Part shown: one piece after another, positions 43,208 to 51,630 of the stretch
How the letters are laid out: every line of letters starts with the position of its first letter
Position numbering within the stretch: position 1 is the first letter of the stretch
Source of the DNA: Streptomyces sp. 378
GTDB taxonomy: Bacteria > Actinomycetota > Actinomycetes > Streptomycetales > Streptomycetaceae
Length of the DNA: 64,000 nt
Direction of reading: 5' to 3'
Assembly: GCF_030124145.1 (NCBI RefSeq)
Contig: NZ_JASKMS010000010.1
Coordinates: 186,001-250,000, forward strand
Position numbers and translations under genes: made by a program
The notes under the pieces: model-generated
The model's database searches: none
Seen by the model: only the letters and a program-made list of their open reading frames with translations
Told to the model about the DNA's origin: nothing

Positions 43208-44788
43208 TCAGGCATGTGGGGGGAAGCGGGCGGCCAGCATGGCCCGGTCGTCGGGGAACGCCGCCTCGGGCTGGTGGTGCAGGAAGCGGTCGCACAGTTC
43301 GGCGATGTCCAGGCCGGTGGTGGTGCGGGCGCAGGCTGTGAGGCGTTGCATGCCGAGGGCGAGGTCTTCGCGGCGGCGCTCGATCAGGCCGTCGGTGTAC
43401 AGCAGCAGGGTGTCGTTCTCGGCCACGATGGTATCGGCCTGTTGGTAGCAGATGTTCCGGACGGGTCCGAGCGGGGGTGCGATGGCGTGGTCGAGGTAGG
43501 CGCTGGAGCCGTCGGCGTGGATGAGAAGGGGCGGCGGATGGCCGGCTCTGGCGTAGGTCAGGGCGCGGGTGCGGCGGTCGAAGACCAGGTAGCAGGCGGT
43601 GGCCATGCGGTTCGGGTGGTAGCGGCCCAGGAAGGTGTTGAGTTCGTCCAGGACAGCGGTGGGGTCGGTGCCGCAGCGCGGCACGATGTTGCGCAGGGCG
43701 GCGGTGATCTGTGCCATGACGGTCGCTTCGTGCAGTCCGTGGCCGGCGACGTCGCCGATGCTCAGGCCGATGCGATCGGCGTCCACGTCGTAGACGTCGT
43801 ACCAGTCGCCGCCGACCGAGAGCAGGTCACTGCCGGGGGCATAGCAGGTGGCCGTCGCCAGGCCGGGCAGGTGTGGCAGTTGGGGCAGCAGGCTGAGCTG
43901 GAGGCGTTCGGCGACCCGGTGCTCGTGCTCGTGGAGCCCGGCCCGGCGCAGGGCCTGGGCGATCTGCTGGGCCACAGCCGTCACGTGCTCGGAAGTGGTG
44001 GAGCTGTGCGAGCCGTAGACGATCAGCATGCCCAGCTGGACACCGTCCGCCTCCAGCGACAGCGCGAGCGGAACCGCATCCGCGGCCTCACAGGGAAGCG
44101 AGCCGTCCGAGGAAGAGGGTCGGTCCAGGTCGGTCCAGCCCCCCGCGTTGGCTGGACGGGCGTTGTCCTCCGGCTGCAGGGGCGGCACCAGCCTCGCCGA
44201 GTGCAGGTAGAGCTCCGCCGCGGTGGCCCCCAGAGCGGGCGGCGCCACCTCGTTGACGACGCGGGACACCTGCGCGAGGGTGATCGCGCCGGCCAGGGCG
44301 GCAGTCAGGTCGTACAGGTGCTGCAACTGGGCGCGGGCGGCCTGTTCGGCGGCCAGCAGCCGTGCCCGGTCCACCTCGGTGGCCCGGCGGAAGGCCACCT
44401 CCCGGTTCAACGCCTCTACCTGCTGGCTGAGCACGACGAACCGGTCGGACGCCCCGGCCTCGACAAAATGCAGCTGTGCCGCCGGCTGCGGGCCGTCCCA
44501 CCACGTGGCCCGCGCCCCGTGACAGCGAAAACGCCGCAGGCGGCCGTCGGCGTCCTTGAGGATCAGCGCGCCGGGCACGGGGCTGCCGCTGCGCAGCCAA
44601 ACAGTCAGCTGCTGACGCAGCCGCGGTGTGTCGTCGGGCCGCAGATCGAACAGGCTGGCGCCCGGGCGCAGCCGGTCGTCACAGCGACCGGCTGCCGGGT
44701 TGGCGGCCAGCACGCGGCCGTCGGCCCCGCACAGCAGCACCGGGTGAGGCAGCGGTTTGGTGATGGCCTGGAAGAGGCCAAGGGTCAT
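43208..44788 (-). CDS. PAS-GAF-SpoIIE (PP2C) phosphatase
   Basis: 526 residues from ATG 44788. An N-terminal PAS-like domain (HPVLLCGADGRVLAANPAAG) is followed by a coiled-coil (LNREVAFRRATEVDRARLLA) and a GAF-like domain to about residue 300. The SpoIIE phosphatase begins at AERLQLSLLPQLPHLPG and has the metal-binding VGGDWYDVYDVD, IGDVAGHGLHEATVMAQI and LLLYTDGLIERRRED. It should dephosphorylate a STAS anti-anti-sigma factor. The start overlaps the MetOD1 stop as ATGA, so MetOD1 is its coupled partner and probable sensor. Confidence 0.92.
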   Translation of the reverse strand: MTLGLFQAITKPLPHPVLLCGADGRVLAANPAAGRCDDRLRPGASLFDLRPDDTPRLRQQLTVWLRSGSPVPGALILKDADGRLRRFRCHGARATWWDGPQPAAQLHFVEAGASDRFVVLSQQVEALNREVAFRRATEVDRARLLAAEQAARAQLQHLYDLTAALAGAITLAQVSRVVNEVAPPALGATAAELYLHSARLVPPLQPEDNARPANAGGWTDLDRPSSSDGSLPCEAADAVPLALSLEADGVQLGMLIVYGSHSSTTSEHVTAVAQQIAQALRRAGLHEHEHRVAERLQLSLLPQLPHLPGLATATCYAPGSDLLSVGGDWYDVYDVDADRIGLSIGDVAGHGLHEATVMAQITAALRNIVPRCGTDPTAVLDELNTFLGRYHPNRMATACYLVFDRRTRALTYARAGHPPPLLIHADGSSAYLDHAIAPPLGPVRNICYQQADTIVAENDTLLLYTDGLIERRREDLALGMQRLTACARTTTGLDIAELCDRFLHHQPEAAFPDDRAMLAARFPPHA

Positions 44789-45315
44789 GGAGCCACAGCC
44801 GGATCGCCGAAGTACTCACGGCCGCTCACTGTCTCGACGTCCACGTCGGGGACCAGGTGCACCACCACCCGGCAGCCCGCGTCGCCGCGCGCGATGGTCT
44901 CCTCCAGCTCCACCCGCGCGTAGCCCAGGTTGCGGGCGGCGATGGTGCCGAAGACGTTGGACGTCATCATGCACATCGACTCCCGGCCCACCACCTTCTC
45001 GGCGAACGGGCACGCCCGGTTGCCCAGCACGATCTTCCTTTCGTCGTGCTCGATGACGTAGAAGTCACCGTTGATGCGTTGCTTGAGATCCACGAGTGCT
45101 TCGGCGACCTGCTCACCTGTGAGCCGGTCGGCTCCCAGCGCCTTGAGGTACATCTCGTCGATCTGCGTGCCGACGGCCTGCCCCACCAGGCTGACGTAGC
45201 CGGACGCCTCCTCCAGGCCGATCACCGACTCCAGCGATGTCGCCAGCTCACGCACCAGAGTCCGCAGGAACACATCACGGTCCAGTGGAATCTCCACATC
45301 CGAAACCCGTCCCAT
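44785..45315 (-). CDS. MetOD1 (methanogen output domain 1) sensor protein
   Basis: 176 residues from ATG 45315, preferred over the in-frame ATG at 45375 because GGGAG lies five bases upstream. The C-terminal half has the MetOD1 signature NGDFYVIEHDERKIVLGNRA, CPFAEKVVGRESMCMMTSNV and FGTIAARNLGYARVELEETI, ending with DAGCRVVVHL. The conserved Cys residues (CPF, CMM, GCR) could bind a cofactor or metal. The domain is usually a signalling output of unknown mechanism. Translational coupling to the SpoIIE gene implies direct control of the phosphatase. It diverges from the RsbW-like gene. Confidence 0.82.
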   Translation of the reverse strand: MGRVSDVEIPLDRDVFLRTLVRELATSLESVIGLEEASGYVSLVGQAVGTQIDEMYLKALGADRLTGEQVAEALVDLKQRINGDFYVIEHDERKIVLGNRACPFAEKVVGRESMCMMTSNVFGTIAARNLGYARVELEETIARGDAGCRVVVHLVPDVDVETVSGREYFGDPAVAP

Positions 45316-45482
45316 GCCGGCTCCCTCACCCTCAGGCCATGGCCGCAACGCGACCGGCGTGGCCTCATTTGCCATGACGGGATCTGATTCTGCCAGCGTC
45401 CTCCAGCCCGCCACCACCAGCCCTGTGCCCCCATCGACGGATGACCTTCACGAAATCTCTCGGTCTCCCGGTCGGCACAGAT

Positions 45483-45506
45483 GGTTCACCAGGTGGCCAG
45501 GGGTAC
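45483..45506 (+). promoter_or_regulatory. Candidate sigma-B-type promoter for the RsbW-like gene
   Basis: GGTT (45483-45486), 14 bases, GGGTAC (45501-45506) matches the published Streptomyces sigma-B consensus GNNT-N14-16-GGGTAC/T exactly. It lies 76 bases upstream of the RsbW-like start. A self-activated promoter is expected for a stress-sigma switch. Confidence 0.5.
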
Positions 45507-45581
45507 TCGACAGGTGGCTGCCGTCGGCTGCGCACCGCGTCTGTCGGCGGCGGCGTTGGGCCACCCCGCTGGAGGAAGCTC

Positions 45582-45986
45582 GTGAGAGGCGAACCGACCA
45601 TCCCATGCTGCGAGTCGCGTTTTCCCGCGGTCACGGCGAGCATCGCGGACGCCCGGCACTGGGTCCGCGACTGTGTGGAAGGTTTCGGCGGGCCGCTGCG
45701 TCGGCACCCGGTGATCCAGACCGCCGAACTGCTCGTCTCGGAACTGATCACCAACGCCATCCGCCATGGCGCCGGTCCCCCCTTGATCCGAGTCACGTGG
45801 AACGGGCGGCTGCTGCGCATCGCGGTCAGCGATCACGGCGACCGCCTGCCCCGCATGCACGCCACTGCGAACACCGAGCCCGGTGGCTTCGGCATGCAGC
45901 TCCTCGAACGACTCGCCCTACGTTGGGGCGTCACCCCACGCCACCCCGGCAAAACGGTCTGGGCGGAACTCAGCCTCGAATCCTGA
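45582..45986 (+). CDS. RsbW-like anti-sigma kinase (HATPase)
   Basis: 134 residues from GTG 45582, with GGAGG six bases before; the open frame back to 45441 lacks a site. The HATPase fold shows N box LLVSELITNAIRHGAGP, G1 VSDHGDRLPRM and G2 GGFGMQLLERLALRWGVTP. Proteins of this size act as anti-sigma factors and Ser/Thr kinases of STAS partners. The STAS gene follows 324 bases downstream. It could sequester one of the sigma-B-like factors encoded elsewhere. Confidence 0.9.
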   Translation: MRGEPTIPCCESRFPAVTASIADARHWVRDCVEGFGGPLRRHPVIQTAELLVSELITNAIRHGAGPPLIRVTWNGRLLRIAVSDHGDRLPRMHATANTEPGGFGMQLLERLALRWGVTPRHPGKTVWAELSLES

Positions 45987-46310
45987 GCCCGCCCCTTCCC
46001 GGCGCGGATCGCCCATCGGGAAGACTCCGGCGGAGCGGGGCCCCTGACCCGCCACAGCTCGCCTCACCGGGAGCCACGCCGACCCTGCCGGGTGCTGTGG
46101 CCTGGTGGTCTCCAGGTCGAAAGGCAAGACGCGATCAGGAACTCCCACGGGACGAGACGCGGACCACAGTTCGCGCAGGACGTGAGAGGACCGCGGGCCG
46201 CATTCCATCCCTTGGCCGGCTGGGCGTCCTCGGTGCCCGGCCGGGTATCGTGTCAGCTGATCGAGATGGGGCCGGCGTGCGGCCCAGCCCGGGGGAACTG
46301 GGGGAAGACC
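45987..46310. other. Intergenic region upstream of the STAS gene
   Basis: 324 bases without a convincing gene; a frame open from 46092 in phase with STAS lacks a ribosome site and looks non-coding. The notable element is the sigma-B-like promoter at 46224-46248. Confidence 0.45.
46224..46248 (+). promoter_or_regulatory. Candidate sigma-B-type promoter for the STAS operon
   Basis: GCGT (46224-46227), 15 bases, GGGTAT (46243-46248), fitting GNNT-N14-16-GGGTAC/T. It ends 62 bases before the STAS start. The -35 part is weakly constrained, so this could be chance. Confidence 0.4.
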
Positions 46311-46667
46311 GTGGATGTCCCACCTGGCGTGGGCGGGCCCTCCGACGCGCCGCCACATGGTGCGCTACTGCAGATCAATCCGTTGCCTGACAGTTCCGGG
46401 CTGGGGGCGATGGGGGAGATCAGCGTGAACACACGGACCGTCTGGCAGCAGGCGCTGGAGCAACTGGTCGAGCGTCGCGCGGACGTGCTGCACGTGGATC
46501 TGTCCCGGGTGAGGTTCGTCGATGTGGCCGGTGTGACGGACCTGGCGATCACCGCCCAGTGTCTCTCCGAAGGGCAGCGGATCGTGCTTCACCGGCCTCC
46601 GGCGCAGCTGCCCCGCATCCTGGAGCTTTTCTGGCCCGGGCTTGCCGCGATCGAGGTGGCTGCGTGA
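46311..46667 (+). CDS. STAS-domain anti-anti-sigma factor
   Basis: 118 residues from GTG 46311 (GGGGGAA four bases upstream). The STAS fold is visible in ALEQLVERRADVLHVDLSRV, RFVDVAGVTDLAITAQCLSE and IVLHRPPAQLPRILEL. The segment normally holding the phosphorylated Ser (DxSGV) reads DVAGVTD: Ser is replaced by Ala, with a Thr three residues on. If so, the usual kinase site is missing and the protein may be constitutively active or use Thr. Its TGA overlaps the ATG of the next gene (TGATG), so the two are coupled. Confidence 0.85.
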   Translation: MDVPPGVGGPSDAPPHGALLQINPLPDSSGLGAMGEISVNTRTVWQQALEQLVERRADVLHVDLSRVRFVDVAGVTDLAITAQCLSEGQRIVLHRPPAQLPRILELFWPGLAAIEVAA

Positions 46668-47599
46668 TGAGCACAGCCACCTCGCACGAGCCCTTCGTCC
46701 ACCCGGCGCTCTTCTACCGAGGCACGGACCAGTACACGGCGGGAACGGTTCCCTTCCTGCGGGAAGGACTGGACGCCGGTGAGCCCGCAGCCGTCGCGGC
46801 CCCGCCGGATCGCCTGGAGCTGATCCGCGAGGGGCTGGGTGCGCGAGCGGCGGAGGTCCGTTTCATCGACATGACCCAGGCCGGCCGGAACCCCGGCCGC
46901 ATCATCCCCAGCGTGCTGCGCAAGTTCGCCGACGCCCACACGGGAGCCCGCCGGGTCCGCATCATCGGCGAGCCGATCTGGCAGGGTCGTTCCGCTGTCG
47001 AATACCCGGCGTGCGTGCAGCACGAGGCGCTGATCAACGCCGCTTTCACCGGGCGCCGGGTAACCATCCTGTGCCCCTACGACGCCGACCGGCTGGAGAA
47101 GCAGGCTCTCAGTGACGCCCTGGCCACCCACCCGGTCGTCATCGACGCGGATGGCGAGAGTCAGTCTGCCGCCTACAGCCCCGAGCAGATCATCGACCGC
47201 TACAACGAGCCCCTGCTCGCCCCACTCGGCGCCGCAGCCCGCCCGTTCGCCGCGCGGACACTGCCCGACGCCCGCGACTTCGCCGTGTCCCAGGCGCGGT
47301 CCCTGGGCGTGTCCGGCGTGAGCCTGGGGGATCTGGAACTCGCGGTGGCGGAGCTGACCACCAACAGTGTCGTCCACGGCGCCGGCTCGGGGACACTGCG
47401 CATCTGGCCCGAGAACGGCCGGATCGTCTGCGAGGTCCACGACGGCGGACAGTTCACTGATCCGCTGGCCGGCCGCCGCCCGCCGAATCCCACGCAGCCC
47501 GGTGGCCGTGGACTCCTGCTCGTCCACCAGCTCGCCGACCTCGTCCGTGTCCACACCGGACCTGACGGCACCACCATCCGCTGCTACCTCCCCGCCTGA
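46667..47599 (+). CDS. MEDS domain-HATPase anti-sigma regulator
   Basis: 310 residues from ATG 46667. Residues 1-180 are a MEDS (DcmR-type sensory) domain: HPALFYRGTDQYTAGTVPFL, then FIDMTQAGRNPGRIIPSVLR, VRIIGEPIWQGRSAVEYPAC and TILCPYDADRLEKQALSDAL. Residues 200-310 are an RsbW-like HATPase: LAVAELTTNSVVHGAGSGTL, EVHDGGQFTDPL, PGGRGLLLVHQLADLVRVH. MEDS domains may bind small hydrocarbons. The fusion is widespread in Streptomyces and is a sensor kinase/anti-sigma factor in one chain. It is coupled to the STAS gene upstream. Confidence 0.92.
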   Translation: MSTATSHEPFVHPALFYRGTDQYTAGTVPFLREGLDAGEPAAVAAPPDRLELIREGLGARAAEVRFIDMTQAGRNPGRIIPSVLRKFADAHTGARRVRIIGEPIWQGRSAVEYPACVQHEALINAAFTGRRVTILCPYDADRLEKQALSDALATHPVVIDADGESQSAAYSPEQIIDRYNEPLLAPLGAAARPFAARTLPDARDFAVSQARSLGVSGVSLGDLELAVAELTTNSVVHGAGSGTLRIWPENGRIVCEVHDGGQFTDPLAGRRPPNPTQPGGRGLLLVHQLADLVRVHTGPDGTTIRCYLPA

Positions 47600-47903
47600 C
47601 CAGGACAACGTGACGGCCCTGCTCACTCTCATGGGGAGGTCGCCCTCATGTCCGTCCCCGGACGGTGGGGTCGCTGAGCAATGGGGCGGGCGAGAGCGGG
47701 TGGACAGGGCTGTGGCCGCCACCGCACAGGTCTGACCCAGGGGGGAGGCACTCCGCTCGCACCGCGGATGGGCGGCGCTTGGTCGTGTCCCGTCCCGTGC
47801 GGAGCGAGAGCCGGGACCGTCTGTCACCATGGATCTTGTGCGCCGCAGCTTGGGAGTTGCCGCCACGGACGGGGACCGAGCCGGAGAGGCGAGGGAGGAC
47901 GGC

Positions 47904-48950
47904 ATGAGGCCGAGGAACCACCGTCTCACCGTGCTGTCGCTTCTGCCTTTCGCCATGATGGCCGCCGTCACGGTGGCTGATCTCGCTGTCGGTCCGGCGG
48001 TGGTCTTCCTTCCCTTGGTGTCGCTGGGACCTGCCTTCGCCCCGCTCGTGGGCAGCTGGCGGCGCACTGCCTGCGCCGGCGGGATCGCGCTGTTCTTGTG
48101 CGTCGGCCTGGGGTGGTACAACGACCTGCTCGACGACTCACGCGGTGTGATGAGCATCGCTTCGGTCCTCGGCGTGACCGCGGCCGGCCTCCTGGCCGTG
48201 TCCATGCGACAGCAGCGTGAGGCGGCGCTGGACAACGTGCGCTCCATCGCCGAGGCCGCGCAACGGGTGCTCCTCAAACCGGTACCGCGGCTTGCCGGGC
48301 GCGTGCGTGTGGCCGTCTGTTACATGTCCGCCGTCGCCGAGGCACGCATCGGCGGTGATCTCTACGAAGTCGTCACCTCGCCGCATGGGGTGCGGGTGAT
48401 CGTGGGCGATGTCCAGGGCAAGGGACTGGAGGCGGTGGAGACCGCGGCCGTGGTCCTGGGCGCGTTCCGGGAAGCGGCTCCGGAGGAGGCCGACCTGGCA
48501 ACCGTGGGGTACCGGCTGGAGCGTGCTGTCGATCGGCAGTTGGGTGCGGAGAAGTTCGCCACCGCCATCCTCGCCGAAGTGAGGTCCGAGGAGGTCACCT
48601 TCCTGAATTTCGGTCACCCGGCGCCCTTGCTGGTCCGCGCCGACGGCACCACCACCTGGCCGGAGCCCTCCTCTTACGCCCTCCCCCTCGGTTTGGGCGT
48701 TGACGGCGCGGAGCCGCCGGAGCCGTTTCGCGCCGACTTTCTCCCGGGCGACCAGCTCCTGCTGTATACCGATGGGATCACCGAAGCGCGCGACGCGAAG
48801 GGCCGCTTCTACCCCCTTGCCGAGCGTGCCCACCTTTTGAAGGAAGGTGACCCTGAGACGGCGTTGGAGATGCTGCGTCAGGACCTGCTTCAGCACGTCA
48901 GCGGCCCGCTGCACGACGATGCGGCCCTATTGATGCTCCGGCACCGCTGA
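47904..48950 (+). CDS. Membrane-anchored SpoIIE-type PP2C phosphatase
   Basis: 348 residues from ATG 47904, chosen for GGGAGG five bases upstream; the frame is open from 47829. Three or four N-terminal helices (LTVLSLLPFAMMAAVTVADL; FLPLVSLGPAFAPLVGSW; GVMSIASVLGVTAAGLLAV) anchor the protein. The PP2C domain follows from AEAAQRVLLKPVPRLAGRV, with IGGDLYEVV, IVGDVQGKGLEAVETAAVVL, FLNFGHPAPLL and LLLYTDGITEARDAKGRFYP. It lacks sensory domains outside the membrane part. It follows the MEDS-HATPase gene after 304 bases, probably with its own promoter, and ends in a hairpin. Confidence 0.9.
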   Translation: MRPRNHRLTVLSLLPFAMMAAVTVADLAVGPAVVFLPLVSLGPAFAPLVGSWRRTACAGGIALFLCVGLGWYNDLLDDSRGVMSIASVLGVTAAGLLAVSMRQQREAALDNVRSIAEAAQRVLLKPVPRLAGRVRVAVCYMSAVAEARIGGDLYEVVTSPHGVRVIVGDVQGKGLEAVETAAVVLGAFREAAPEEADLATVGYRLERAVDRQLGAEKFATAILAEVRSEEVTFLNFGHPAPLLVRADGTTTWPEPSSYALPLGLGVDGAEPPEPFRADFLPGDQLLLYTDGITEARDAKGRFYPLAERAHLLKEGDPETALEMLRQDLLQHVSGPLHDDAALLMLRHR

Positions 48951-48975
48951 CGCTTGCGGACTCTCGTCAGCGGTG
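48942..48975 (+). terminator. 11-bp hairpin terminator
   Basis: CACCGCTGACG (48942-48952) pairs perfectly with CGTCAGCGGTG (48965-48975) around 12 bases. It overlaps the phosphatase stop codon and closes the plus-strand regulatory block. Confidence 0.7.
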
Positions 48976-49244
48976 TGGCGCCGCGCAGGTTCGAGTCGCT
49001 CGCAGGTTTGAGACCCGTACAGCGCGGCCGTCCGCCCCTGCCTGAGCAGGCCGCGTGTCGGCCGCTCGGAAGTCATCAGCCGGTTGCCGTCGCCCTGCGC
49101 AGCGAGGCGACGATCTGTGTCCCAGGTGTCGACCAGTGCCGCGGTGACCATGCACACGGCGCCTCCGGCCACGCCGCGGGCGGTGGCGCAGCTGAGCCCG
49201 GCGGCAGAGGACCGGTCGATCCTGGCCTCTGGAGCGCCTGCTTC

Positions 49245-49511
49245 TCAGTGGTCGGGGTTGCCCGGGTGACTCATGTACGCGCGAGGGTGCTTGCGGTGGC
49301 GGTGGACGGCTGCGCTTGCCGCACTGAGGCCCAGAGCGAAGATCAGCGCGAGGGCCAGGCCGGAGCAGAAGATGGCCAGCGCGTTCATGGTGGCGATGTC
49401 CTGACCTAGTACGGACACGGTGTACTCGGGTCCGCCGGAAAGGTTGTCGGCGATCACCAGGCCGGTGAAAGCGCCTGTGGCGGCCAGGAGGAGCAATCCG
49501 AGGACGATCAT
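49245..49511 (-). CDS. Small two-helix membrane protein
   Basis: 88 residues from ATG 49511, chosen because GGAG lies nine bases before; the ATG at 49520 abuts the ribosome site. Two helices (MIVLGLLLLAATGAFTGLVI; ALAIFCSGLALALIFALGLS) flank a short outside loop. The tail is His/Arg-rich (AVHRHRKHPRAYMSHPGNPD). It resembles small stress-associated membrane proteins of Streptomyces but I cannot name a family. A sigma-B-like promoter lies 56 bases upstream, which links it to the partner-switching genes. Confidence 0.75.
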   Translation of the reverse strand: MIVLGLLLLAATGAFTGLVIADNLSGGPEYTVSVLGQDIATMNALAIFCSGLALALIFALGLSAASAAVHRHRKHPRAYMSHPGNPDH

Positions 49512-49985
49512 CTGGGTCATCTCCTCGAAGGAGTTGTTCCGCTGGTACTCGCTGGAGACTGACCGTGTACCCCACAGACCTGCCCGGACACGAAGGCGGT
49601 GCGCGGGAATGCGGGGCGCCGGTCATCGGCAGTCCGCGGACGCTTTTTGGGGCCCCAGAGCAGCAGGAAGCCCTGCGGTAAGGGACCCATCGAGCCCGGC
49701 GGTGATGTCCGCGACCGTGTCGGTGGAGACCGTGTCGGGGAGCCGACCGGAATCCTCTGGTGGGCCGCTTCGGTGGCCGGCCACTCGTACATTTCCGACA
49801 ACCACTTGGACAGCAGCAGCTGCAGCGTGGCCGCCGTGGCGCCGGGGGTGATGGAGTGCACCAACGGTGTCGTACCAGCAGCGCACCCCGAACGTCCTGC
49901 CTCGTGATCGTCTTCTCGCCGTTCACCGGCAGACGGCACGACGGAGGGTCCCGCGGGCCCGATGCCGGGGGGAGCCTTCCCGTTG
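49512..49985. other. Gap with possible decayed ORF
   Basis: 474 bases between the small membrane gene and the nikE stop. On the minus strand three frames successively read like protein (VNGEKTITRQDV; SITPGATAATLQLLLSKWLS; DTVSTDTVADITAGLDGSLT), suggesting one gene broken by frameshifts. No family recognised. Confidence 0.3.
49567..49591 (-). promoter_or_regulatory. Candidate sigma-B-type promoter for the small membrane gene
   Basis: On the minus strand GTGT, 15 bases, GGGTAC matches GNNT-N14-16-GGGTAC/T. The -10 element occupies 49567-49572, 55 bases before the start codon. Confidence 0.45.
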
Positions 49986-50651
49986 TCAGCGGGGGCGGCC
50001 GGTGACGTCGTCCCAGTGGAGCGTGCGGTCGCACCAGCGGTCGAGGAGCACCTGGTCGTGGCCGACGGTGAGGAGGCCGGCACCGGTGGTGGCGCGGTAG
50101 TCCTCTACGGCTGCCACCAGGGCGGCGGTGGTGGACGCGTCCAGCATGGCGGCCATCTCGTCACAGATCAGCCAGCGTGGGCGCAGCACGAGGGCGCGGG
50201 CGAGGCAGGCGCGTTGGAGCTGGCCGTCGCTGACCTCGTGGGGGCGGCGGTCCAGGAGATCGGGGGTGAGGCCGACGGCTGCTGTCAGTTCGGCGACGCG
50301 TTCCGGGATCTCGTCGCGGCGGCCGACCGCGCGCAGGGGCTCGGCGATCAGGTCGGTGAGCCGCAGCCGGGGGTCGGCGGAGAGGCGGGGCTGTTGGAAG
50401 ACCACGCCGAAGGCGGTGCGCTGGGCGCGCGGGGCCCGTTGGCGCCAGCGGTGCACGGCGTCGCCGTCGAGGTGCAGCGTGCCGGAGTCGGGGCGGTGCA
50501 GCAGGGCCGCGACGCGGGCGAGGGTGGATTTGCCGCAGCCGCTGGGGCCGAGCAGACCGACGGCCTCACCGGGGGCGACGGTCAGGGAGGCGTCGCGCAC
50601 GACCGGGGCTTTCCTGTCGTACCCGGCGGTGATGGCACGCAGTTCAAGCAC
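49986..50651 (-). CDS. nikE: Nickel ABC importer ATPase NikE
   Basis: 221 residues from GTG 50651, overlapping the nikD stop by eight bases. Walker A is GPSGCGKSTLA. The signature reads VSDGQLQRA instead of LSGGQ, and Walker B is WLICDEMAAMLDAST, variants seen in actinobacterial nickel-type importers. Paired with NikD it hydrolyses ATP to drive uptake. It is the last gene of the five-gene operon and lacks the C-terminal oligopeptide-binding extension present in NikD. Confidence 0.85.
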   Translation of the reverse strand: MLELRAITAGYDRKAPVVRDASLTVAPGEAVGLLGPSGCGKSTLARVAALLHRPDSGTLHLDGDAVHRWRQRAPRAQRTAFGVVFQQPRLSADPRLRLTDLIAEPLRAVGRRDEIPERVAELTAAVGLTPDLLDRRPHEVSDGQLQRACLARALVLRPRWLICDEMAAMLDASTTAALVAAVEDYRATTGAGLLTVGHDQVLLDRWCDRTLHWDDVTGRPR

Positions 50652-51630
50652 GGATGTCCTCCGGAACGTGCGGATGGTGACAGGCGACTTCGGCAGCCGT
50701 CGGCGGCAGAGTGGCACAGGCTTTGGAGGCGCGCTCGCAACGGGGGGCGAAGGCGCACCCGTCGGGAAGGTCGCCCAGTTCGGGTGGCATTCCGGGGATC
50801 GGGGTGAAGGCGCGCTCGGGGAGGGCCCGGAGCAGGCCGATGCTGTAGGGGTGCCGGGGGCCGGGGGCGCCGAAGAACGTTTCCGCGTCGGTGAGTTCGA
50901 CGATCCGGCCCGCGTACATCACGGCCACCCGGTCGGCGATGCGTTCGGCGGCTGTGAGGTCATGGGTGATCACAAGCAGGGCCCGGCCCGGGCCGCCCTC
51001 GTCGTCGGCGTCGACGTGGCGCCGTAGTTCGTCGACCGTGTGGTCCACCAGATCGCGGTCGAGTCCGGTGGTCGGTTCGTCGGCGAGCAACAACGGCGCG
51101 TCGCCGACGAGGGCGAGGGCGGTGGCGGCGCGCTGGGCGAGGCCGCCGGAGAGCTCGTGCGGGTGGCGGTCGAGGTGGCCGGTGGGGAACGCGGCGCGCT
51201 CCGCGGCAGTCTCCGCCGCGGCCCGTACGGCGGCACGTCCACGGGTGCGGGTCAACGCGGCCACGGTTTCCTCGAGTTGGGAGCGGACCGTGCGCACGGG
51301 GGTGAGGTGTGCGGCGGGGCTCTGCGGGATGAGCCCGATCAGGCGGCCCCGTACTGTCCGGGCGAGGGTGCGTTCGTCGGCGGTGAGCAGGTCCAGGTCG
51401 CCGAGGTGGGCCTCGCCGGCTGCTTGGGCGTTCGCCGGGAGGAGGCCGAGGAGGGCGGAGGCGAGGACCGATTTGCCGCAGCCGCTCTCGCCGATCAGTG
51501 CCAGGCATTCGCCGGCCGCCACGTCGAAGTGGACGTCGGTGACGGCGGCGATCCGGCGTCCGCCGGGCATGAGGAAACGCACGGACAGCCCGCGCACGGA
51601 CAGGACGGGATGTCGCTCTGTGAGCGTCAC
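50644..51630 (-). CDS. nikD: Nickel ABC importer ATPase NikD
   Basis: 328 residues from GTG 51630; the start overlaps the nikC stop (GTGA). Walker A GESGCGKSVLASALLGLLP, Q-loop GLIPQSPAAHL, signature ELSGGLAQRAATALALVGD and Walker B LLLADEPTTGLD. The C-terminus carries the oligopeptide/nickel ATPase extension with the Cys-bearing DGCAFAPRCERASKACA, which may hold an iron-sulfur or metal site. It is a cytosolic subunit of the NikBCDE complex. Confidence 0.87.
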   Translation of the reverse strand: MTLTERHPVLSVRGLSVRFLMPGGRRIAAVTDVHFDVAAGECLALIGESGCGKSVLASALLGLLPANAQAAGEAHLGDLDLLTADERTLARTVRGRLIGLIPQSPAAHLTPVRTVRSQLEETVAALTRTRGRAAVRAAAETAAERAAFPTGHLDRHPHELSGGLAQRAATALALVGDAPLLLADEPTTGLDRDLVDHTVDELRRHVDADDEGGPGRALLVITHDLTAAERIADRVAVMYAGRIVELTDAETFFGAPGPRHPYSIGLLRALPERAFTPIPGMPPELGDLPDGCAFAPRCERASKACATLPPTAAEVACHHPHVPEDIRA

